DNA of 8,106 bases from CAYFZR01 sp964347835 [NCBI: uncultured archaeon] (GTDB taxonomy: Archaea > CAYFZR01), in NCBI GenBank assembly GCA_964347835.1, contig CAYFZR010000036.1, forward strand, positions 1 to 8,106, given 5' to 3'. The position numbers and the translations under genes were made by a program. Positions 1 through 5,146 of the stretch are shown here, one piece after another. Each line of letters opens with the position of its first letter. The first letter of the stretch is position 1. The notes under the pieces were generated by a model that made no database searches, was not told the DNA's origin, and saw only the letters and a list, made by a program, of their open reading frames with translations.

Positions 1-10
1 CTTCTATTGT

Positions 11-23
11 TTAGGTATTAAAT
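11..23 (+). repeat. 13-bp direct repeat, copy 1 (candidate operator)
   Basis: TTAGGTATTAAAT occurs here and again, identical and in the same orientation, at 1237-1249. Both copies sit about 15-20 bp upstream of a TATA-like element. In this copy CTAA at 24-27 mirrors the leading TTAG, giving a weak 4-bp dyad. It could be a binding site for the repressor encoded next to it, but that is inference, and AT-rich 13-mers can recur by chance. Confidence 0.35.
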
Positions 24-41
24 CTAAGTTTCAGTAAACTT

Positions 42-50
42 CTTATATTT
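42..50 (+). promoter_or_regulatory. TATA box of the repressor-protease operon
   Basis: CTTATATTT lies with its centre about 25 bp upstream of the ATG codons at 69 and 72, which is the usual archaeal TATA-to-start distance. Transcription should therefore begin at or next to the start codon and give a leaderless mRNA. No Shine-Dalgarno sequence precedes the ATG, which agrees. The assignment is inference from position and composition. Confidence 0.55.
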
Positions 51-68
51 CCATCACAATGTTTTTTT

Positions 69-440
69 ATGATGAAAATAGATTCATTAAATTTGGGAAA
101 AGAGGGTTTCCGATCCATATTGGGTCCTTTAGAGACAGAAATCATGGAGATCGTTTGGGAAAAAGGTGAAGTAGGTTCAAGAGACGTATTCAAAGAGATA
201 AAGAAAAAAAGAGGTATAACTCAACCAACCGTGGCTATGACTCTTGATAAGTTATATGAAAAAGGATTTCTTGATCGAAAGATCGATAGAGGAAAAGGAG
301 GTCTTCGCTATACTTATTGGCCAACCAGAAACAGAAAAGAATTAGAAAACAGTATTGTGAAGTCTGTCCTTGATCACCTACTCCAAAACTTCAAGGAATC
401 AACCATAGCATACTTATCCGATAAGGAAAAGAGGATATAG
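69..440 (+). CDS. BlaI/MecI-family winged-helix transcriptional repressor
   Basis: This 123-residue protein matches the BlaI/MecI/CopY family in length and layout. The N-terminal winged-helix domain spans about residues 17-88. It has the family opening (LGPLETEIMEIVWEKGEV), a recognition-helix region (TQPTVAMTLDKLYEKGFLDR, 51-70) and a wing with YTYWP. The C-terminal helical part (91-123) corresponds to the dimerisation region. It contains N107-F108, at the place where staphylococcal BlaI and MecI are cleaved at Asn-Phe to relieve repression. Tandem ATGs at 69 and 72 both follow a TATA box at leaderless spacing, so either may be used. The stop codon abuts the ATG of the membrane protease, so the two are surely cotranscribed and probably form a sensor-protease/repressor pair. 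In the known family such repressors bind their own operon promoter. The target genes and inducer are unknown here. Confidence 0.87.
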   Translation: MMKIDSLNLGKEGFRSILGPLETEIMEIVWEKGEVGSRDVFKEIKKKRGITQPTVAMTLDKLYEKGFLDRKIDRGKGGLRYTYWPTRNRKELENSIVKSVLDHLLQNFKESTIAYLSDKEKRI

Positions 441-1226
441 ATGCTCACACAAATTACCTGCTGCTTAACAAGTTGCCTGTATGATCCCAATTTTTTAAAG
501 GTATCACTAGTCCTAATGGGAACGCTAGGGCTCTTTTTTTCAATCGATAGAAGAGAAGGATCACATATTCGTATTTTTTCCCTCATTGGCATATCAACAA
601 TATTGTTAGTGAATGTATTCTTTTTTTTATGGTTAATCTGCAATCTTTGTAATATATCGAGTTATTTGAGTATGATATTCAAGTCTCTTTTTATTTTAGG
701 TCTTTTAACACCATTATTTTCTTTGGTCTTATTGAGGAGGGATGAAAGGAAATACATACACCACGATGGAATTCAAAAAATGGTAGATGATGTATCTAAA
801 AAATTCGGAATGAGATCTCCAAGGGCTAAGGTAATCGACACCGGAAAGAAAAATGCATTTGTTTTCGGGATTAAAAAACCAAAGATCGTTTTGTCATTAG
901 GACTCTTAGAGGCTTTGGAAAAAAATGAGATAAATGGTGTAATAGCCCATGAACTAGCGCATATAAAGTCTTGGGGAGGTATATTGCATTTGATACTGTC
1001 TATAATGGGTCGTTTTTCCTTGATGATCCCGCCACTTCATTTTCTTAAGAAAAAATGTTTGAAAGAAATCGAAATCCTTGCGGATTTTATAGCCAAGAAA
1101 AATGGGTATGGAAAAGATCTTAAAAGCGCGTTATTCAAGATTCACTCCGGGGTATACAATGACGGTTTATATTTGATGGATAGAGATATCGCAAAGAGAA
1201 TTGACTTGTTAGAAAGTTTAGATTAA
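441..1226 (+). CDS. Membrane gluzincin metalloprotease (M48/M56, HtpX/BlaR1-like), no sensor domain
   Basis: This is a 261-residue integral membrane zinc protease. Three hydrophobic segments lie at about 17-34, 43-69 and 72-98. A soluble domain then carries HELAH (H170, E171, H174) and, downstream, EILAD with E211 as the likely third zinc ligand and D215 (the M48/M56 E-x-x-[A/C]-D signature). A further hydrophobic stretch at 179-202 lies between the zinc motifs. Positive loops (IDRREGSHIR and RRDERK) suggest N-terminus out and catalytic domain in the cytoplasm. C7, C8, C12, C67 and C70 would then all lie on the outer side. Translation starts directly after the repressor stop codon, with GAGG at 431-434 as ribosome binding site. 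The pairing with a BlaI-type repressor recalls BlaR1/MecR1, but those end in a penicillin-binding sensor domain of about 250 residues that is absent here. Assignment to M48 rather than M56 is not settled by eye. Confidence 0.86.
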   Translation: MLTQITCCLTSCLYDPNFLKVSLVLMGTLGLFFSIDRREGSHIRIFSLIGISTILLVNVFFFLWLICNLCNISSYLSMIFKSLFILGLLTPLFSLVLLRRDERKYIHHDGIQKMVDDVSKKFGMRSPRAKVIDTGKKNAFVFGIKKPKIVLSLGLLEALEKNEINGVIAHELAHIKSWGGILHLILSIMGRFSLMIPPLHFLKKKCLKEIEILADFIAKKNGYGKDLKSALFKIHSGVYNDGLYLMDRDIAKRIDLLESLD

Positions 1227-1236
1227 CTATAAAAAC

Positions 1237-1249
1237 TTAGGTATTAAAT
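1237..1249 (+). repeat. 13-bp direct repeat, copy 2
   Basis: This is an exact second copy of TTAGGTATTAAAT (first copy at 11-23). It lies between the protease gene and gar1, 15 bp upstream of the TATA-like element at 1264-1272. Here the left flank is AAAAC and the right flank lacks the CTAA mirror half. It may extend control by the upstream repressor to gar1-tfb, or be coincidental. Confidence 0.35.
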
Positions 1250-1261
1250 AGAAAGAATAGT

Positions 1262-1301
1262 AAGATTTATATTTGAGAAAACATTCTGATATATAAATCT
1301 T
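1262..1301. repeat. Perfect 11-bp inverted repeat in the gar1 promoter region
   Basis: AAGATTTATAT (1262-1272) and ATATAAATCTT (1291-1301) are exact reverse complements separated by 18 bp. Each arm contains a TATA-like core, so the same element is presented on both strands. It could be a protein-binding dyad, a symmetric promoter, or the stem of an RNA hairpin. Which of these it is cannot be decided from sequence alone. Confidence 0.6.
1264..1272 (+). promoter_or_regulatory. Probable TATA box of gar1-tfb
   Basis: GATTTATAT would place transcription start near 1290-1297. This leaves a leader of about 35 nt that includes the AGGAG at 1314-1318 used by gar1. The alternative ATATAAAT at 1291-1298 would start transcription near 1320, cutting off the Shine-Dalgarno sequence, so the upstream box is preferred. 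Confidence 0.45.
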
Positions 1302-1328
1302 TCCATTGCTGTCAGGAGAGCTGGTTCT

Positions 1329-1613
1329 TTGCGTAGGTTAGGTAAAATTTCACATATTTCTGTTCAAAACCACCTAATTGCGAGGGCTAATTTTGTACCC
1401 AGAATTGGAAGCACTGTTTTAAGTGGCGATAACAAAAAAATTGGAAGAGTTTTGGACGTATTTGGCCCTATAAATAGTCCATATGTATCGATTATTCCGG
1501 ATAAAAGACTTAATTTGGACAGAATGAAGAATTTGGTAGGGTCTATGTTATATCTCCCGTCGAGTAAAAGAAGATGGAGGAGTAAAGGTGCCCAGAAAAA
1601 GGGATCACGCTGA
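1329..1613 (+). CDS. gar1: H/ACA ribonucleoprotein protein Gar1
   Basis: This 94-residue protein belongs to the Gar1 family, a component of archaeal H/ACA RNPs. With Cbf5, Nop10 and L7Ae it carries out guide-RNA-directed pseudouridylation of rRNA and contacts the Cbf5 thumb loop. The family beta-barrel is clear: RLGKISHIS at 3-11, the PRIGSTV strand at 24-30, and the diagnostic [13 protein letters not shown] at 43-55. A basic tail ([16 protein letters not shown]) ends the protein. The start is TTG at 1329, supported by AGGAG at 1314-1318 about ten bases upstream and by the position of the conserved RLGK. The last 26 bp overlap the start of tfb in another frame. The gar1-tfb order is seen in other euryarchaea, which suggests coupled translation. 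Confidence 0.93.
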   Translation: MRRLGKISHISVQNHLIARANFVPRIGSTVLSGDNKKIGRVLDVFGPINSPYVSIIPDKRLNLDRMKNLVGSMLYLPSSKRRWRSKGAQKKGSR

Positions 1614-2514
1614 AACTGTTTGTCCAGAATGTGGCGGAACTAAGTTGATGAATGATTATGAAAGGGCTGAGGTAGTTTGTAATGATTGTGGACTCGTTAT
1701 ATACGATAAGATGATTGATTCGGGGCCTGAGTGGCGTGCCTTTGATCAAGACCAGAAGTTTAAGAGAAGCAGGGTTGGTGCCCCAATGACCTACACAATC
1801 CATGATAAAGGTCTCTCCACCATGATCGACTGGCATGACAAAGATAGTTACGGAAAAGACATTTCCCCCGGGAGAAGGGCTCAACTCTACAGGCTAAGAA
1901 AGTGGCAAAGGAGAATAAGGGTATCTAACGCGACCGAGAGAAACCTTGCCCTTGCTTTGTCTGAATTAGAACGTTCATCTTCTCACATGGGTATTCCCAG
2001 AAACATAAAAGAAACTGCTGCCGTTATTTATAGGAGAGCAGTTAAAAAAGGTCTCATTCGAGGAAGATCTATCGAAGGAGTCGTTGCAGCATCTCTCTAT
2101 GCGGCGTGTAGACAGTGTAAGGTACCTAGGACATTGGACGAAGTAGCAAATGTAGTAAGAGTTGACAAAAAAGAAATCGGTCGTACATATCGTTTTATTT
2201 CCAGGGAACTTAACTTGAGGCTCATGCCCACCAGTCCAAAGGACTACGTGGCAAGATTCGCGAGCGAGCTTGAACTTTCCGGTGAGGTACATTCTAAGGC
2301 TATAGAGATAATTGAATTAGCCACGAAAAAAGATCTAACATCCGGAAGGGGCCCTACAGGAGTCGCTGCAGCCGCTATCTATATAGCAAGCGTTTTACTT
2401 GGAGAAAGACAAACTCAAAGAGAGGTGGCGGAAGTAGCAGGAGTTACAGAAGTTACAATAAGGAACAGGTATAAAGAACTCGCGGAAAAATTGGACATTG
2501 ATGTTATACCGTGA
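1588..2514 (+). CDS. tfb: Transcription initiation factor IIB (TFB)
   Basis: This 308-residue protein is full-length archaeal TFB, which binds the TATA-TBP complex and BRE and recruits RNA polymerase. The N-terminal zinc ribbon uses C12, C15, C31 and C34. The B-reader/linker follows at about 55-110 ([27 protein letters not shown]). Two cyclin-like repeats occupy about 115-205 and 210-302, with [17 protein letters not shown] in the first and [14 protein letters not shown] in the second. The BRE-contacting helix-turn-helix is at about 276-298 ([20 protein letters not shown]). The start is GTG at 1588 with a strong GGAGG at 1576-1580 inside the end of gar1. No key residue is missing, so it should be a working general factor. 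Whether the genome has other TFB copies cannot be known here. Confidence 0.98.
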   Translation: MPRKRDHAETVCPECGGTKLMNDYERAEVVCNDCGLVIYDKMIDSGPEWRAFDQDQKFKRSRVGAPMTYTIHDKGLSTMIDWHDKDSYGKDISPGRRAQLYRLRKWQRRIRVSNATERNLALALSELERSSSHMGIPRNIKETAAVIYRRAVKKGLIRGRSIEGVVAASLYAACRQCKVPRTLDEVANVVRVDKKEIGRTYRFISRELNLRLMPTSPKDYVARFASELELSGEVHSKAIEIIELATKKDLTSGRGPTGVAAAAIYIASVLLGERQTQREVAEVAGVTEVTIRNRYKELAEKLDIDVIP

Positions 2515-2566
2515 TATACTTTAATAAATGAACAAATAATAATGATTTGCTCAATTTCCACAATTC

Positions 2567-2580
2567 TTTTTTATTTTTTT
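2567..2580 (+). terminator. T-run transcription terminator after tfb
   Basis: Runs of six (2567-2572) and seven (2574-2580) T residues lie 52-66 bp after the tfb stop. Archaeal RNA polymerase terminates at such coding-strand T tracts without needing a hairpin, and no stem precedes this one. It separates gar1-tfb from the next promoter at 2597. Confidence 0.65.
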
Positions 2581-2596
2581 AAGGCAACGACATCAG

Positions 2597-2604
2597 TTTT
2601 ATAA
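2597..2604 (+). promoter_or_regulatory. TATA box of rlmE (leaderless)
   Basis: TTTTATAA ends 23 bp upstream of the GTG at 2628, so transcription should begin at about the start codon. There is no Shine-Dalgarno sequence in the region, which agrees with a leaderless message. This spacing also supports the GTG start choice. Confidence 0.6.
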
Positions 2605-2627
2605 CGCAGAGCCCGTATTATATTTAT

Positions 2628-3251
2628 GTGATTCCGTTGGACAAGCGATGGATAAAAGATAGGAAAAAAGAATTTTATTACAAAGAGGCAAAAAAAGGGG
2701 GCTACAGAAGCAGAGCGGCTTTCAAACTCTTGCAAATAAACAAGAGATACAGGATTTTTAAAAGCGGAGATTCGGTTATCGATTTGGGATGTGCCCCCGG
2801 CGGATGGCTTCAGGTGGCTACCAGAGAAGTAGGACCTAAAGGGAAGGTCTTAGGTGTAGATTTATTGGTTGTAAAACCAATAGCCAAGGTAAAAACGATA
2901 AAAGGGGATATAACCCATCCAGAAATAGTTGATTCCCTAAAAAATTACTTTCCTGGTGGTGTGAATGTAATACTCTCAGATGCCTCACCGAATATCAGTG
3001 GACACTGGAGTTTAGATCATGCACGCTCCATAGATCTTGTGGAAAAGACTTTAGATATAGCAAATGAGTTATTAAAGCCTGAAGGTAGATTAGTCGCTAA
3101 GGCATTTCATGGAGATATGTTGGACACAATAGAAAATAGGATGAAGGCCATGTTCTCCTTTGTGAAAATTCACAAGCCAAAGGCATCCAGAAAAAGATCT
3201 TCTGAGATTTACTTCATCGGGAAAGGGTATATTCCTTCAAGATCTCTTTAA
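2628..3251 (+). CDS. rlmE: 23S rRNA (uridine-2'-O-)-methyltransferase, RlmE/FtsJ family
   Basis: This 207-residue SAM-dependent RNA 2'-O-methyltransferase has the full FtsJ signature. The K-D-K-E catalytic tetrad is K33 (YRSRAAFKL), D118 (LSDASPN), K158 (LVAKAFHG) and E193 (SSEIYFIG). The SAM-binding motif I is VIDLGCAPGGWLQ (50-62), and D78 (GVDL) is the expected ribose-contacting acid. In E. coli the homologue methylates U2552 of the 23S rRNA A loop, and archaeal members are assigned the same role. The GTG start at 2628 is set by the leaderless TATA spacing, and the family's usual KRW..RR..YY opening follows at once. Its last 38 bp overlap the convergent trm1 gene. There is no C-terminal TRAM domain, unlike some archaeal homologues. 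Confidence 0.95.
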   Translation: MIPLDKRWIKDRKKEFYYKEAKKGGYRSRAAFKLLQINKRYRIFKSGDSVIDLGCAPGGWLQVATREVGPKGKVLGVDLLVVKPIAKVKTIKGDITHPEIVDSLKNYFPGGVNVILSDASPNISGHWSLDHARSIDLVEKTLDIANELLKPEGRLVAKAFHGDMLDTIENRMKAMFSFVKIHKPKASRKRSSEIYFIGKGYIPSRSL

Positions 3252-4323
3252 TAGTTTCGATATCAGCATCAGTTTTAACTGCTACTGGAGAAAAATGTGT
3301 TCTTGTTGCGATATGAGAATCTTCACTTAACTTTTTTATTAAATATTCAATCGGAGGTGAAGAAATTCTCATTTTTTTACATATCTTATGAATATCGAAA
3401 TAAAGAGGAGGGGCTTCTACTTCTTCTTTAATCCTCTCTAAAAATCTTTTAGTTTTTGCATTAATGTGAGTTGTTTTCATTTTGATAAAAATTCCTTCAA
3501 AAAAATCCTTATCGTATAAATCTCCTGTCCAGAGGGGTCCAGCATGTAAATATCTCTCACCACACTCGCATTTATCCTTGTAATCTCCTATCTTCCTCTT
3601 TCCACAAGAGCAGTGATTTACGTAACCTATCTTTTCAAACATTCGATCTACCAGAGAAATTCCTTTTTTTACAATACCATAAACCCTGAAGTAATGGTCC
3701 GTTGATTGGGAGAAAACCGGGCAAAAGCAAAGTTCATGTCTTCCTGCTATTTTCATTGCGCTCGCGATAAGTATTCTCAATCCTATTTCGTGGCAGTAAT
3801 CTACTTTCAATGAGTGAGCGTTGTACTTTCTAAAACAGGCGTTTTGGTACAGTCCACAGAGAGGAGCAGTATCGGTAGCAGTGAAAGCGAGAATTCCTTT
3901 TTTCCTAACCGCTCTGATACCATTTTCCAAGAAATATATGGGCGATCCAAAAGGATCTATATCTACCATACTTTTCTTTTCATGAAATGCTATCTCCGAG
4001 AGTAAAAGGTTCGCTTCCTTCCTTTCAGCAATTGTATTTTTAAGTTTCAGGTGTTTAATGTTGTGTTTTATTAAATTATACGCGTCCTCATTTACGTCAT
4101 TTATAATAACCTCATTTACATTAGTTTCTTTGGCTATTCTCAAACCTCTGGCACCAGTTGCTCCCAAAACATCTAAAAAATCTTTTGTTTTGGCATTCTT
4201 TACGGTTAAAACTGATACATCTCTACTCAAAGACATAATAGGATTGAAGAAAACTTTTCCTTTGTCTTCTGGTACGAAGAATTCGGTCAATCCTTCTCTA
4301 ACAATCCTAAGAGAAACAGTCAT
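3214..4323 (-). CDS. trm1: tRNA (guanine(26)-N2)-dimethyltransferase Trm1
   Basis: This 369-residue archaeal Trm1 makes m2(2)G at tRNA position 26 using SAM. Visible motifs in order are VFFNPIMSLSRD (24-35), the SAM-binding loop DVLGATGARG (51-60), the acidic strand end IINDVNED (73-80), the catalytic DIDPFGSP (121-128) and TATDTAPLCG (148-157). The C-terminal domain holds a zinc site formed by C238, C240, C252 and C254 (CSCG...CECG). It ends with a winged-helix-like segment (about 310-360). Length is typical of archaeal members. The ATG at 4323 lies 39 bp downstream of eL33, with its own TATA box in that gap. The 3' end runs 38 bp into the convergent rlmE gene, so both RNA-methyltransferase messages have complementary tails. 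Confidence 0.97.
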   Translation of the reverse strand: MTVSLRIVREGLTEFFVPEDKGKVFFNPIMSLSRDVSVLTVKNAKTKDFLDVLGATGARGLRIAKETNVNEVIINDVNEDAYNLIKHNIKHLKLKNTIAERKEANLLLSEIAFHEKKSMVDIDPFGSPIYFLENGIRAVRKKGILAFTATDTAPLCGLYQNACFRKYNAHSLKVDYCHEIGLRILIASAMKIAGRHELCFCPVFSQSTDHYFRVYGIVKKGISLVDRMFEKIGYVNHCSCGKRKIGDYKDKCECGERYLHAGPLWTGDLYDKDFFEGIFIKMKTTHINAKTKRFLERIKEEVEAPPLYFDIHKICKKMRISSPPIEYLIKKLSEDSHIATRTHFSPVAVKTDADIETIKEILKEYTLSR

Positions 4324-4347
4324 TTGAAGAACCCTTTAAGCTATTAA

Positions 4348-4355
4348 ATTATAAA
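4348..4355 (-). promoter_or_regulatory. TATA box of trm1
   Basis: On the minus strand this reads TTTATAAT, centred about 28 bp upstream of the trm1 ATG. That suggests a leaderless or near-leaderless trm1 transcript separate from the upstream eL33 operon. The whole 39-bp gap is AT-rich, so the exact box is uncertain. Confidence 0.5.
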
Positions 4356-4362
4356 TATTAAA

Positions 4363-4620
4363 TTATTTAAGTGATATTTCGGTGCCAATCGCCTGTCCAG
4401 GCAATCCTTTATTAAATCTGACTTTTACATTGCCATTAGTCCCATGTACGTCTATTATTTTTCCCTTGATTTTTTTTCCTGCTGGATTTTTCCATTTTAT
4501 TTCTTTTCCTATCAGTTTACTTGCTTCAGCATCGTTATTTATGCCCTCAAAACTCGCTACCATGGTCCTGTTTGTTTGTCTTTTTCTCGATCTACAATAA
4601 TTTATGATCACGCCTTTCAT
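4363..4620 (-). CDS. rpl35ae: Ribosomal protein eL33 (L35Ae)
   Basis: This 85-residue large-subunit ribosomal protein, shared by archaea and eukaryotes, is recognisable along its whole length. It shows MKGVIINYCRSRKRQTNRTM at the start, AEASKLIGKEIKWKNPAGKKIKGK in the middle, then DVHGTNGNVKVRFNKGLPGQAIGTEI at the end. I place the start at ATG 4620, where the family's MKGVI begins and GGTG lies seven bases upstream. A TTG two codons earlier (4626) is possible but less likely. The start lies inside the 3' end of the THEP1-type NTPase gene (29-bp overlap), so it is cotranslated with it. eL33 has a patchy distribution among archaea, which may help to place the organism. Confidence 0.95.
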   Translation of the reverse strand: MKGVIINYCRSRKRQTNRTMVASFEGINNDAEASKLIGKEIKWKNPAGKKIKGKIIDVHGTNGNVKVRFNKGLPGQAIGTEISLK

Positions 4621-5146
4621 TCGCAAACACCATCATTCTATTTGAAATGCTTAAATGTAATTTATTCCTGTTGTCATAGGTAACATGAATCAACTCGCAG
4701 TCTTTTCTTCCCTTAACATATTTAACAAAAGGATCTCTCGACTTTAAATGTATTGTTGCCAATGTAGGAACATCACTATCTAATATAAACTTTACAGCGT
4801 CTTTAAATCTGATACTGTATAATTCCATGGGTCCAATCTCATCAATGACGGCGAAATCAGATTCTAATGCATCTTCTATCGCTGAGACACCTATTCTCTC
4901 TAAATCAGGTAAATTGACACCGTATTTTCCTATTCTAGGCCCTTCCTTAATGTCTACGTGAGAGAGTATCCCCGTCTCGCCGGTTTTAATACTAAATATT
5001 CTGAATCCCTTCCTCTCGTTATCGACCCTTATCTCTTCCGTAAGCAGTCCGGCTACGCTTCCTTTCTCCTCTAAATGCGATACGACTTTTTTACACACGG
5101 TAGATTTTCCTACTCTGGGCTTTCCTGTAATAAGAATATTATTCAT
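4592..5146 (-). CDS. Nucleoside-triphosphatase, THEP1 family
   Basis: This 184-residue P-loop NTPase belongs to the THEP1 family (DUF265; Aquifex and human NTPCR homologues hydrolyse ATP, GTP and other NTPs slowly). It shows the Walker A motif GKPRVGKST at 8-16, the family's VAGLLTEEIR at 31-40, GFRI near 47-50 and the Walker B/acid motif FAVIDEIGPMEL at 98-109 (D102, E103). PTLATIH follows at about 127-133. The ATG at 5146 has a very good GGAGG (complement of 5153-5157) inside the end of ade, which it overlaps by 8 bp. It also overlaps eL33 downstream. The physiological role of the family is not settled. The neighbours (adenine deaminase, pterin aldolase) fit nucleotide metabolism, while eL33 hints at RNA or ribosome work. 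Confidence 0.92.
   Translation of the reverse strand: MNNILITGKPRVGKSTVCKKVVSHLEEKGSVAGLLTEEIRVDNERKGFRIFSIKTGETGILSHVDIKEGPRIGKYGVNLPDLERIGVSAIEDALESDFAVIDEIGPMELYSIRFKDAVKFILDSDVPTLATIHLKSRDPFVKYVKGRKDCELIHVTYDNRNKLHLSISNRMMVFANERRDHKLL

Noticed and set aside
10-28. Palindrome around the first 13-mer as a BlaI-type operator
   Set aside because: Only TTAG/CTAA (4 bp) mirror each other and the inner bases do not pair, so the dyad alone is too weak to call; only the direct repeat is reported.
374-643. Minus-strand open frame across the repressor-protease junction
   Set aside because: It crosses two real genes in antisense and shows no domain or promoter of its own.
2626-2631. ATG-TGA start-stop overlapping the rlmE GTG start
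   Set aside because: It could be a start-stop regulatory element, but with transcription expected to begin at about 2627 the ATG may not even be in the mRNA; likely chance.
4382-4683. Plus-strand hydrophobic small open frames opposite eL33 and the NTPase gene
   Set aside because: Apparent membrane-like character comes from reading Lys/Asn-rich codons in reverse; the opposite strand encodes a clear ribosomal protein.
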